The translations under genes and the position numbers were made by a program. Shown piece by piece: positions 1 to 45,039 of a stretch of DNA of 64,000 nt; the first letter of the stretch is position 1; each line of letters begins with the position of its first letter. The notes under the pieces were generated by a model, which saw only the letters and a list, made by a program, of their open reading frames with translations, did no database searches and was not told the DNA's origin. Source of the stretch: Ascaris suum (Eukaryota; Nematoda; Chromadorea; Rhabditida; Ascarididae); NCBI GenBank assembly GCA_013433145.1, contig CM024174.1, forward strand, positions 8,340,336 through 8,404,335, read 5' to 3'.

Positions 1-381
1 AATCATCCGAACAGTGCCAGTTTGTGATGTGCATGCTTGCAGATTTGGGATGCATCGTTTACAAACCAAAACATGACTTCCATTCTCGTAGTTCTTGGCC
101 AACGCCTGCTGACCTTGTCATCATTCATGGCTTCTAAACTGGTTTCGTTCAAGTAAAACTGCTCCATCATTAAAGCAATCGGTCAATGCGCCTACTTATA
201 AACGTGCCATTCGAGTCCCGCGTGCAAGCAACTTTTCAACGTCTGCAATACTTCACAGAATGCGCCTGTGCTCAAGGTACTAAATTACTGTGCTGCAGAT
301 TAATTTGCAGCGAAATATTCCTGCACATGCCAAATAGAAATAATCCATCCACCGAGTAACCTTAACACAGAGAACATAAAC

Positions 382-562
382 CTTAAAAAGCAGTAGAGTC
401 GGAGCGGCCTGGATGCTAAATTCCAAGGAAACTTCGGGAACTTGCTCTGCTTCAATGCGAGCGCACTTGAATGACTTGAGTTCGTCATGCAGTTCGCCGA
501 GTATCGAATCCAACTGTGCGCACACGTCAACCCATTTCGCCGCGAAATGAACGACGCTAACA
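382..562 (-). CDS. Exon of PICOT/glutaredoxin-3-like protein, thioredoxin domain (partial gene)
   Basis: The exon begins after a TTTTTTCTTTCAG acceptor and ends at AAG|GTTTAT. The translation reads VSVVHFAAKWVDVCAQL, then about 20 residues, then EAEQVPEVSLEFSIQAAPTL and LLLFK. This matches the N-terminal thioredoxin-like domain of glutaredoxin 3 (PICOT), whose human form has a W-x-x-x-C-A-Q active-site loop instead of CxxC, then an EAE-x-VPEVS strand and a P-T-x-x-x-F-x motif. Family knowledge: GLRX3 is a cytosolic and nuclear protein handling Fe-S clusters together with BolA proteins. The first coding exon (it must supply two bases of the first codon) was not located above 562, and no downstream exon was identified before the window edge, so the glutaredoxin domains are not seen. 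A different thioredoxin-fold protein is possible but the VPEVS context favours GLRX3. Confidence 0.7.
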
Positions 563-3500
563 CTGAAAGAAAAAATTGAAATGAATGCCCTGTGCAGTAA
601 CGCATAATGTCTCTTTTTCTCAATGGTTCAATGCAGAAAAATGTTAAGCCTGAAAGTACTTCCGGAAACGACAGAATGAATCGACCTCAAATGTAGTGTC
701 AAACTTGCAGAAAATTTAAATTCAGTTTTACTTTGGAAATATTAGCGGCAAAATTTGGCACTATTCGGAAAATTCTGAGTGTTCCAACACATCAATCTTC
801 TCCTCTCCTCTGCGGAAAAACACCACCTTCACCTGTGTGCTCAGAACTTCTCGCAGTGAACTGCAAACATTTGAATGCTTGAAACCAGCCCAGGCCTCAG
901 TTCAAAAAACCGACCAGCGCCGTCACCATAATGGTAACACCGGAATGTATTTATAAAGCTGCGATATTGGTGTATCCCATTTAGTGGAGCACAAGGGGAA
1001 CACAAAAGACGCATGATACGCAGCGGAACTGAAGTAGAGATCCCCGCTTTTATGATAAACCTGAGAGGCCACAAGAGACCGACGGACAGGGCCGATTCTT
1101 GAATCGGACAAAGCGGATAAACCTTGAAAAAGGAAAGCAGACGCACTGCTTCCGATTCCGGCTTCTGCTCACACATGAAAGCACAACCTGTCATCGCTGG
1201 TGAACTCCTCAAAGTCCTTCTTGCTCTGCAGAACCCTCATCGTTGCCATACTTAAAGCCGCGCCTCGCGATCACCGATTGTGCGTCTATTCTTGTCAGTC
1301 GATAGCAGTGGAACGCTGCTGGAAAATATTCAAATTGAAGCGCCAACAACTTGGTCCCTCCTATTCTGATATCATCCACAGCGAGCGGACTATCGATAAC
1401 ATACACACACTTTTCACCTCAACCACTAATGACGGTAATTTGTTCAGGTACGAACTACCTGCAAAAAGAAGGAAAAAAGGAAAGGAAAACGAAACGGGGA
1501 TACCAAGCTATCCTGCAACACAACGTTTGCACGAAATTTAATAGCACTGGTTCTCGAGCCTCAGACCGTCGAATACGCGGACAGACAGGCAGACATGCAC
1601 CATGCAGATGTGGTGTCGTCATACTTCACTCGTGCAAACAGACAGCATTCAACAAGCACAACCTCCCAAACTCGCATCTGCCACATAGCCGTTACGCGCG
1701 AATGAGGAAACTTCACGCGTGCATATTGGGAGGGGGAAATCGTGGTGCGGTGATGGCATGACTCGCTGGCAAGGACAGCGGGAGTCCGTGCCCTTTCAGC
1801 AATGGACTCTCATCTTTCATGGCGGGGGAGGGAATCCACAATTTACGTATTCTGCACTCCCGCGGCTAAACAACCACGGGTTTCACTCGCCGATCAACGA
1901 ATTCCTCATCTACGTGGTCCGCGGCCACGGATTCCCCTATTCCTTGCACGGTTTCGTTAAGACGCTGCGCAAGCGAGAGAGGTTTGAACACGTTTTGTAC
2001 GTTGGTTTTATTTCTAGTTTCCGGTTTCTTCGATCCTTTAATTCAGTGGAAACAGCGTTGTTGAACGAGAGCCCCTCCCCCCCCCCCCCCTCATTCATAA
2101 ATGACCGAAAATGTGCAGTGTTGCAGCGAACGACGATCTGCTTGCTACTCAACGCAACTAGACACGCGCAAAGTTCAGTGAGTCGAAAATGCGGGAGAGT
2201 GATGCAGAGCACCGCCTATGTCCAAAAGATTATCGAATATAATTTCTCATCTCTGCCAAACGCGACCTCCCGTTAGCGTTGCAGCTCCCGACCTACTTGG
2301 GGTCGTTGATCTTGCACGTGATAGTGACTGCTTGCAGCATTTACCCAGAATAGCGCTGATGCGATATTGCCAGTGTGGGAATACGGTGGTGACGCGTACA
2401 TAGGTCCCCAACTTTACAGGAGTTCGCAGCGCGGCTGTTTCCAAACGTGAAGCAGCACTTCGTTTCCCGAGCTGTCTTACCATCTGTCTCAGCACTCAAC
2501 GAACATGCAATCCGTCGTCTTGCAGAGCCACACACCTGCACTCCACATATGGATCGCTTAAATTTTACGTAGTTCAAGTGCAGTTGCATTCTGAACGAGT
2601 TGTCTGGTTTGAATGTTCTACATGACCCATCTACCGCTGACGCAGTGACCTTATTCGAATTTGTTCACTCGGAATAAGCCCGGTTCGTTGTTCGGGATAC
2701 GATATCCTTCACTGCAACATGTGACTTCATATGAAAAGAACATGGGGAGGTTCTATTGAAGGGACTTTGCCTCTTCCTCCGACTGTTTTGCGTCATAGGG
2801 TGACTGCTAGGTGCTGTTCGCCGACTTGATTGGCAGTTTGGATTTTTGCAGTCTGTCGCTGTGCCTTCCCCCCCCCCCCCCCCTCTGCGCTCATTTACAT
2901 CGTGACACCATTGCATGTTCCGACATTGCAGGATGGGTGGTTGCTCAGCCGTCACTAACTATGAATGAAGACATTATCTGCTGAGCTGGGCTTATTCTTC
3001 AGTAATGGGTTCTTGAATTTTGCGGTCGGTTCAGCATATAGAATTCCATCCGTCAGCTCAGTCATTGCAGTCATGTTCTAAGCCTTTTCCTCTCGAATTC
3101 TGACCAAGCTGTAGTTTGTAACTGGCTTCCTTATCATGCAGCCCAGGGCACCGGTTCTCACGCACCCATGACAAGCTGTGAAGTGGAACCGACATAAAAA
3201 ACATTTCCTGCCACCCGCACGCTTCAGAGCTTACATCATTGCATTATATGAACCAGTTAAAGGTAGCGTACGCGGAAGCGTGCATCTCACCTGCTTACCT
3301 GCGTTGAGGTGTATGCACTGTTGACAACCTACCTCAGCCAGAAATGCCATCTTTAACACTCGATGTTAAATTCGGTATCTTGGCCAGGTTCGCTTTTTAG
3401 GCAATTCTGCTTTAAACGTCCTTTATTGCGACCGCTTATTTGTTCACAAAAACTATTGGTGGTCGTGTTTTAATTTTAGGGCTTAAGCAGCTTAACCGCT

Positions 3501-5898
3501 TCCAAGTGGGAACAAAGGTTGTGACCTGCGGCCTCTTGGTTTGTTTGTGGCATCCAGTTTCCTCTCATCGTTGTTTATACACCACCCGATTGCTGGATTT
3601 CTGTACTTCGAGATTCCTTGATCTCCTTGTTGTCATGTGTTGCGTGAATCATTCATTTGTTGTTGTATATGATCTTGATCTCTGCTCTTCACCATTGAAC
3701 GCTTCTTTGTGCTTGGCCAGTTCTTTTGAGAGAATTCTTATGTATGGTGTGATGGTCAGTTTGGATGGCGAGCGCATTCAAGAGGGGGAATAGTCTCGAC
3801 GTTTTGCTTTGCGGGGGGGAAGTCGTTAGTGGGAACTTTTCAACAAACGGAGATACAAGTGTCTTTCGAAGCCAGCGTCATGTCTCCCATCCTGTCACCA
3901 CACGTGTTCAAATTTTTTTGCGTATTAGATTGCACAGAGGCAAATGCTGTGTCAATGAACTGGGACTGGATCGCTTTTTTTTAAAGTGCTCATTTATCAA
4001 TGATATCTATATCGAGTTCACAACCTTTTTGATTCGGTGATCGGTTTTTTTTTGTTGCATTATGGAAACTGAAAACAATGCATCAGCATCTACCCAACTC
4101 TGTCTAACGGATTTCAGCAAAAACGCATTTATCGTCGTTTGAGGGTCATAGGTCAGGTGGTCAGGAAACGCGTTAAAATGTACGAATTATTTTTGTGCTA
4201 AAAGCGTAGTCTTCATGAATATATAAGATGAATGCATCGTTGCTTCTAGTAGGGATAGAGAGTTGTTGGATTAAAGACTTGATGGGTTATCGGCGTTTTT
4301 AGCAGTGGTGATTTAATTGTAGTTGTGGAGGAATTAAATAAGCGCAATTCATTCGCAGATTTCTTCTTTCTTATTTCGAAGCGAGTGATCTTCTGCGTTT
4401 GTTTCCCATCAAAATGGTAATCACTCGATGAGTCTCTGCCAAGTTCCATGACCGAAGTGAGCAAAAAAATTTCTCTTGCTCCAGCATGCACTGCTGTCTG
4501 CTTCATAAAATATAGGGCAGCTGTGATTCTGATCCCTCTAAATGTTTGATTTTTCAGAAGCGTTTCGTTGTGCTGAATTCCTTTGGTCCGGTGGAAATAG
4601 CTGCGAGGGAACTGTGCTGCATAACCTAATATTTCGGAAACCTGCCTTAAGTAATGTGGTTTTTTGCTGGGTCGATCTTCTCTTTCAGAGCAAATCTCAT
4701 TTCTCTATGACTGGATCACTGCATTCAGTTAGGGTGCCCAAAGTGGCACTTAACATATCCACTATGTGAAAGCATTTGCCATCAGTCAGTTGAAATGTTG
4801 GCTGGTCAGTTTTGCCATTGAAATGACTGAACTGTACATTAAAGTGTTCATTCGAAGCAACTGTGGGAGAGTCTGTCTCACTGCCTATAAAGTTGGTGGA
4901 GTTCCATGCGGAAGAATAAGCAGAAGACCTGGCACCCGGGCGTATGAAGCGCCTGTCAGACTACCTTACGTCAAAAATGGAACTGAACTCCTCATGGCTA
5001 AAATTTCGCGGTGGATGTGCTCTGAGATTAGATGACTCGGCTTCAAGCTGTCGGTATCGGTATGCGTGATGTGGATGAAGATATTGACCCCGCTACGTAT
5101 GGTGCGTTGTTTCGAAGGTCTGCAAGGATGTAAACTGTGTTCTGCGAGTCTTGTGATAAGGTATTTGCAGTGATGCTCTAAGGCGTACATAATCTGCTAT
5201 CGATGTATTCTGGAATATTGCATGCAAATGTGGTCCTCTCGTCTGTTTTTATTATGAAGATTGTTTAGACATGAAGAATATTTCACTGATATGACGTTTC
5301 ACGAACTGTTGCCTGAACTCTCCTCAGCGGTTGTTGGACGTCGCTAAGGACCTCTGAACTTTAAACTTCAACCTACTGCAGAGTAAAATTTGACTATTGG
5401 CGTTCACTTGTTTCTATTGACGTTTGTTTATACAGAGCACCGCAGAGTATACCTGAATGACTTTGTTGACTTCCGTAGTACACATAGCTAGGTGCCGAGC
5501 TCGCTTGCACCCATTTCTCCTCCCTCCACCGAAGAATGATCTGATTTTCCTTTCTTTTTAGAAATATTTTCGCTTTGTTTTCTATTGTCAGAGGTGAAGC
5601 GGAAACACGAAATAGTGGTGGGATTTCGGGGAAAGCAATCGTGCAAATGTTTGATCAGTCAAATTTTCCCCGTCGTCCTTGCCCTGGGTCATCCTGGAGG
5701 TGGCTGGGCGCTCTTATTTTAAAGTGAGTTCTGCAAGTAGCATTTATTGCTGTTTTCGTCAATTTGCATTACCGAAGCAGGTGATTGATCAGTGTAAATG
5801 AAGAAGGGGGCGAAGAGATTGAGCCGAAAGATGCGGAATCCTGCACGTTTCGAAGACACGTCGTTGAGTTGTTGGCGCGAATTAATTCTGCTTTTCAG
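563..5898. other. Mostly non-coding stretch
   Basis: No exon in this stretch could be tied to a known family on either strand. Open frames here are short, lack convincing splice borders and do not resemble proteins I know. It holds two poly-C runs (about 2077-2090 and 2868-2883). The missing first exon of the minus-strand glutaredoxin-like gene and the promoter region of the plus-strand VPS54 gene probably lie here. Confidence 0.5.
5891..5898 (+). promoter_or_regulatory. Probable spliced-leader trans-splice acceptor of VPS54
   Basis: CTTTTCAG is followed seven bases later by the ATG at 5906 that opens the VPS54 reading frame. In nematodes a TTTTCAG site a few bases upstream of the start codon is typical of SL trans-splicing. 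The same frame is open further upstream to an ATG at 5798, so an ordinary cis intron or a longer 5' exon is not excluded. Confidence 0.5.
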
Positions 5899-5905
5899 AG
5901 AGGAA

Positions 5906-38671
<32,766 letters not shown>

Positions 38672-39832
38672 CATCCGATAATGCCTTCTTGGTGACAGGT
38701 CTTAATTTGATTCATTGGTGAGGTTGGCAGTTACATATTATTTGCTTCTTATTACTTTCATATTTCCACTTTTTACCATCCGTTTTCAATCTTTGATCCC
38801 TACGGGACTTCTCTTTGTGTGGTTTCTCACTGCAGTATTTTCATTGTTATCCATTACAATCAGTGTGTGAGTAAAAAACAGTTTAGATCTAACTGTCTGT
38901 TTTATTTTTGTTAAAATCGATTGAGTCAGAATATTGATGATGGTTTGTCATCAAATCACAAATTTCATAAGCGCTCGCAGTGCGAATGCGAAGTAATTGC
39001 TCATATTGCGGAGGCAGTTCATTATGTCATCTGACAATTTTTAACTTCCTGGCTACTGCGGTTAGGCTGTAGAAATGTGTTGGTGAGGTATGCCTATATT
39101 CACAACACAAGTAAAACAACTTAGGTTTTTGCATATCATTTTTTTCCAGCCTCCACTTCGGTTCAGTCCGGCGATTCCTCTCGTCAAGACGGCGTGATCC
39201 GTTCCTCTCGCTTCCCGATCTTCGATACCTTCTGACACTGCAAATCAAGTCGTTTTCTTGCTCCAACTATTTCGTAGTGCCAAATTGGAAGGTGATCGGT
39301 GAAAGCGGATAATCGATTCTCTTTTTAAGGCCATTTCGATTGTCTAGCTCTTCGACATATTAGATTCATTAGAGTGTTAATGGCAACTGCTTAAGAATTA
39401 ATTTAAACAATTCGGTATTCTAGAGCACACTATTTCTTTAATAATTGCACAAGGAGATACTTTTATGCCAGTCGTTGATAATGTTGCGCCATCGATTCTG
39501 CACTGAAAGTATTGCATTTTTTGCAACGGTGAAATGATGTCAGTGTGCCGGTGATATTCTCGTGGTGCGGTCACAACGATGTGATAGAAGAGTTCGTTCC
39601 TCTACCTCGGAAGACTGCTTTATTTTTGTGGAAGCAGCTGCCTCTTGTTACTCCTTCAGTGCTACAAAGCGTTTTTGTTCCCGAGAGTGCCAAAGTGTAG
39701 GTTTTGTGTAATGTTCCAGCAGTCCTTTAATGTTGTGGACAATGACTGCTATTATCAAATGAGAGGCATACCATCAGTTGGACGCTGTGTGTTTCCGGCT
39801 TTTGGTAGCCCGTATAGACAGCTTTGTCTGTG

Positions 39833-39974
39833 CTAGTTAATTTGAGTAGTGCTTTCTGAGTCGTCATCGTAGATATCAGAAATTGGGCTGGAACTTGGAC
39901 CATTGAAATTAACCAGCGGACATGATGGAGAAGAGCTCATCCTTCGGCAGCTTTTCTGGACACTGTAAACAAAA
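39833..39974 (-). CDS. Candidate C-terminal exon, unknown protein
   Basis: After a GTTTACAGTGTCCAG acceptor on the minus strand the frame reads KSCRRMSSSPSCPLVNFNG then PSSSPISDIYDDDSESTTQ and stops. The Ser/Asp-rich tail is typical of eukaryotic C-termini. No family is recognised and no upstream exon is confirmed. Confidence 0.3.
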
Positions 39975-40375
39975 GCTTTTCCCCAATTTGTTGTTTTTTT
40001 CGTTCTCCATTTATCCAGAGATCTGTTAAAGAGCATTACTTTCTATTGGTCGAAGGTGTCCTTGTATAACGGTAGAAATGGACTTATGTAGGTCATGCAA
40101 CTTTATGGTTGTGCATTGTAAGGATGAGTTTTCTAGCCATGGGGAAGGGGGGGGGGCAAAAATAAGGGGAAGCAATTTTTCAGCCAGAATAGGTGTCGTC
40201 ACGGTCCACAGCATTAATGGGGTGCGATATTTTATCATGGTGGGATGTTGCATGTTTGACATGTTGCTGCAGAGTTGGGCTGGTACCTCCTCCCTCCCCC
40301 CCCCCTCACCCCACACCCTCCCCCCACTCTACTTGAGATTTTGACTACGCTTCCCGGTCTTTCGCATGCTGCATA

Positions 40376-40564
40376 GGTCTTACCGGTCCTTCTGCAGAAC
40401 GACGCTGCTTCTGTTGCATTTGGTTCCCCATCACCTCAACGCGCAGCTGACAAAATTGGTCATCGAACAACATATTTGCTGAGTGCTATTTCCATCATTC
40501 TACAAGCTCAAGGAGCAAGACGGATTGTCCTCCCACCACGCATTATGCTATTTGCACCGTAGAC
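40376..40564 (+). CDS. Candidate internal or terminal exon, unknown protein
   Basis: After TGCATAG the frame is open for 62 codons to a TAG, with no early start codon: VLPVLLQNDAASVAFGSPSP, then QRAADKIGHRTTYLLSAISI and LQAQGARRIVLPP. Composition is protein-like. It lies 1.7 kb past the VPS54 stop on the same strand, but VPS54 already has a matching terminal exon at 38566, so this would belong to another gene. No family is recognised. Confidence 0.25.
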
Positions 40565-41395
40565 TGCATATGGATAAGGTGTTGTTTAATGTTGGAGTTA
40601 CATCCTCTCTGTGATGTCCGACGTCTGTTCTTCGTGTTCACTTTCTATTTGTTCATTCACTTAGCACCTAGAGGCATACTTATTGTTGCCGCTTCTCTTT
40701 CGTTGTTTATTACGCTGATAGCAGAGGTCAAGTTGTGGTGGACACACTCAGCATTGCTCGAATGCAACTGCCCCATCAATTCAGTGCCCAGCTGGTCACC
40801 CCAAAAATGTGCTGAGTGGATAAGCAAGCTGCCAGCGTTTGCTAGGCATCTTGACAGTTGACACAGCGCTAAAGCGATGCAACAGCGTGGTGAAAAGTTC
40901 TAGTTATGTAGAGATGTGTCGGAAAAAAGTGCTCCATGTATGTACGTGTCAGTCTGCTTGTTTATTTGCAGTCGTCGGATGTTTGAGGCGTATTGAGGTC
41001 TGATCCATTGGGGCGAATTCTGATTTCATTTGTTTTTAATCTGTTTTTTTTCAAGTTTAATTTCCATTTTCACTTTCTCTGTTGAGCTTAGTCATCGCTT
41101 TAATTCGCACTCGTCCACTTCGAGCAACTCTGTGATCGGTTCTGGTCATCATTCACAATCGTTTGCTGAAGAGCATTAACAGTGCATTCTTGTTTCCAAA
41201 GTTGCTTTCAGCACTGCACCAGTTCGCAGTGATTCTCGATGCAAACTTGAAAATATCCCCTTTGAAGAGTTTTTCTTTACCTCTACATTCCTATCATATA
41301 CGATTTTTTATCACTCTCATTGTTGTTGAAGGTGTAAATCTCATAGTGACAACTTTTGGAACATAGTGAGGCTCACATTATTCGGCTTCCATACC

Positions 41396-41645
41396 TAAAT
41401 GCAGCGCGGTCGAAAAAGCGGTATAGATTTTAGAGTTTTTGCCTGCAGAGCATGCAATTGAGGGTTGCTTTCCGAATTCACAGGTTGCAATGGGTTCCAT
41501 CATGCGATGATACAGTCGAGACAAGGAAACTGTCCTTGGCGAATGTGCCTTGACAATTGCATCTCGGATCATGGCATATCTAACGAAAACGAGGCTTTCA
41601 GAGTTTACATCACCTACCTGCCGCCACACACCCTAAAGGGAACGG
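41396..41645 (-). CDS. Candidate exon, unknown protein
   Basis: CCCTTTAG acceptor and TTTAG|GTATGG donor on the minus strand bound an open frame reading GVWRQVGDVNSESLVFVRYA, IVKAHSPRTVSLSRLYHRMM and GKNSKIYTAFSTALHLG. The plus strand is also open here, which weakens the case. No family is recognised. Confidence 0.25.
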
Positions 41646-42464
41646 TTGATGAAAGAAATTGTGTTTGGCGTACAGGTTTATGGTGGTTATTTCTTACAGG
41701 AGTATTAGCTCCCATGCAGAAACTTTAATTTCGCCGTGAGCTCCTTTGCCTTCATTTGTTATTAGTATCTTTACGACAGCAGCAGCAATATCCGGCGGCA
41801 AGAACATCGAGATGCATTTGTCGAGGTGATATATATTTTGGGGAGGAGCGTCTCTCGTGAGGAAAATCCAGCTGATTTATTACTGTGCTGGAAGTCCAGG
41901 TGGTTGTTTTGTGTGCACAAGGTGGGCTGATTAAGTAGAAAAAGTTGCCCAAAATCGCATGCACGTTCAATAAGCGTTTCGTGGGCAGCTTTGATGCAGC
42001 AGTTATTTTTGTAGCTCTGCGTTGTTCTATATTCGATGACTTGCTCAAATAAACCATATCGTTTTCAGTCGCTGTATATCACATTGATGCCCACAGAAGT
42101 GAACGGGTTGTGCAACAGTGATTTTAATTCACAATGCGTCTTTCTTAACTATCATATAGTTAATGCTTTCGAAGCAAAAATCGGGTAACGACCTGAAAAC
42201 TTTTTGAGTTATTTAACACAGTAATAGCCAATTAAGGAAATATTTTGGGTTTAAGAAAAATTGAGCGGGAGTTCATCATTGCACTGAAGGCGAAAAGGGC
42301 GAAAACGGCTGCGAAATCCATCTGGGAGATGCATTTTCGATGCCGTCAATTTTCTCTGCCAAAATGTTTCGTTTTCTATGATTTGCACCTTTTACAGAGA
42401 CCGACTAATGTTGTCCAAATTCGGCTGTGAAATGTTAGCTTGAATAAGTTGGATTGGAATGCAG

Positions 42465-42613
42465 GCGCTCTCCTTCGACCATGTGGGAAGAGCCCTTGGA
42501 TCCGTAAACCCCTCGCGGTGTACGATTATCCTCGCGAGGACAAATGCTCTTTGAAGTATTTCAGTAGGGCTAACCTGGAGTACTCCGAGAAGTTGGGATT
42601 CCCACAACGAAAA
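42465..42613 (+). CDS. Candidate internal exon, unknown protein
   Basis: AATGCAG acceptor and AAA|GTAAGG donor bound 49 codons in one frame: ALLRPCGKSPWIRKPLAVYD, YPREDKCSLKYFSRANLEYS and EKLGFPQRK. The composition (charged and aromatic, few low-complexity residues) and the strong donor suggest a real exon. No neighbour in phase was found and the family is unknown. Confidence 0.3.
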
Positions 42614-44680
42614 GTAAGGTTTGTTTGATTAGTGGCTTGGTGCAAAAGTGATCATTTGAGAAAAATTGGAGATGGTGATTTTGTGAGGGTGAATGTCGGC
42701 AATGGTCAGCAGGTTTGATCGATTAAAAGTAAAGTAAGCCAAAGCAACCGATTAAAAGTAAGTTTCCGCTCTTACTTACTGCTTAAATTGAAAGATAAAA
42801 TTGCTGTCACTTTTGAACTGTAAGAAATACACAGTTGAGAAGAGAGTGCCTCCATAGAATGTTTTCTGTGCGTGAGGTCAAACATGGCGGCATCAGGCAT
42901 TCTGCGCTTGCGAATGAACGTTTGTATCTGCTATCTTGATGAAGTTCCTAAGATGTGCTCCACGCTGATGTGATCAGCCCGAACCTCTTACTGAGGAATA
43001 TTGCCTTTCCTTGTACTTTGTGTTTTCGACAGTAGAATCTCACTGAATCTGCTACAGCAATGCCTGCAATATACACCGGCTACAAGAAGTAGTTTTTTCA
43101 CAGCGGTGTGTTACGGTTACTTCGGCCCAAGTTAGACTTTTTGCGAAAAGTGGAGCATTGCTGTAATATTTCACGCTGATGGAATAATTCGACTCATCGC
43201 TCTTTTAAGGGCATAGATACCTTACAGAAATTCATGTCCACTTTTACCCTCATGTATGCCATACTATATTGCATTATGATGATTAAATGCGCATGATAAT
43301 TCAAACTGTGCTGATCCATGATGTAACACTGATCATCATATATCGCTGAAGAAGCCCGAGTGTTACTATTGCAAAAATGCCGACGACGAAGTTTCGCGCA
43401 CATAGGATTCCAAAAATTCAGTGCTGGGTGACGTAAGTACTTGTTTAAATTTGCGTCTGTCCCCGATGATTTACATCACATAATTTTATTATTCGTTATT
43501 CGGATTACTGTATTCTAGAGATTCTCATTTATTGCTCGTATTGAGTGTCCACTGCATAGCGCAGCAATCACGATCGACTAATCGAAGCCACCTGGGGGAC
43601 TGCATAAGGGAGAACAACGTTCAATTCAAATATGAACAACAATGGAATCTTTTTTCGAGCTAGTTACGTGGCCATATCTGTATTGCAAAGCAAGAACAGG
43701 AGCCTTCTGCTTGAGGTTTCCACAAATGCGCGTTTTTGTGCATACTACTCCCGATCGCAGTCGCAATAGGGATTCACAAAACAACTGCTGTTCCAGTGTT
43801 TCGATCCAGTGAAAAGAATTCGACTATATTGATCAACTTTAATTTGCATTTATTAGCTCACCCTCCACTTCCTCTATATAAGTTGAAAGCTCTTATTGGC
43901 TCTAGTGGTAGTGGGTATTGATTGAGGTGATAGACGATCAATTCTGAGATCTTCCATCCAATCGATATTGCTAAATCCTTTTTTCTCTCATTAAGAAACG
44001 TGTTTTTTGAATGGAAATATATTTTTCGAAGCACTGAAATCGTCACTATTGTACTGGATCAGGATATAATGCTGTTAGAGATTTTGAAAGTAGAAGAGTG
44101 ATTGGGTTGCCATTGAATACATGGAAATGTTCTCACTGAAGTCATCTTTCAACTGGTCGTTGAAGAACGATAATCGAAGCTGCACTTGCGTTTTTCACTT
44201 TCTTTCGCAACGCTCCAAAGATTCACTGTCGACTTCAACAGATTTTTTGCTCCTCATTAATGACATTTACGATTGCGTCGAGATCGACCCGCGCCACCCG
44301 TATTGTTCGGAGCTCTTTTGTTTCGATACGGCAAACGATATGCGAATGTTTAATCCTGCAGCCTTGTTTCTATCACTCACTAAACGCATTCACTTCTGTA
44401 ACAAGCAAAAACACAGTCACGTTCTACCTGTGGTTACTAATAAGCGTATGACTCAATGAATCCCTTTCATTGGCTGCTTCACTCTCGTGATTATAACAGG
44501 TAATTCTGTTAAATGCATGTAACCTCGAAGAAACTTGAACATCTCAACCAGTTACTCGTAAATTATTGCAGTTCTTTTGCATAATGAAATCAAAGCATTG
44601 CGAGATCTAAAGTCGCGTTACCTAGAACTTTTTGTTGACAATTTTGAAGTTAGGTTTGAATCACCCTCAAGTTCCTACTT

Positions 44681-45039
44681 ATTAATCAGCCTCACTAGTT
44701 TCGGGTCACGTTTTCGAAAGCGATGTGATGTTTTATACATCAAGCTGTGATGAAAATTCAAAAAGCAACGTAATTTTAAAGCAGAAGTACAGCGAAGCAT
44801 TGAAGGACTTTGCCCATTATTCTAACGATGATCGACGCACTTTCGTTGTGCTTGTAGCAATGGCTAAAGAGCCGAAACATGAGTGCCCCTCAAAGCCGTC
44901 CTTTTACTTGTTCTTCTCGACTCACACTGACCTCACAAGCCCCACTTCCCTCCTGCCCCTCCCCAAGATTCAAGGTACACTTAGTCACAGCGACGACGAA
45001 AACGCCGATGGTAGCGTAGGAAAGATTTTCGATAATTAA
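44681..45039 (+). CDS. Candidate terminal exon, unknown protein
   Basis: An open frame begins after ATTAATCAG and runs to a TAA: SGHVFESDVMFYTSSCDENS, ILKQKYSEALKDFAHYSNDD, RRTFVVLVAMAKEPKHECPS and an acidic tail. It might be the last exon of a plus-strand gene with earlier pieces around 42465. This is not supported by a known family. Confidence 0.25.
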
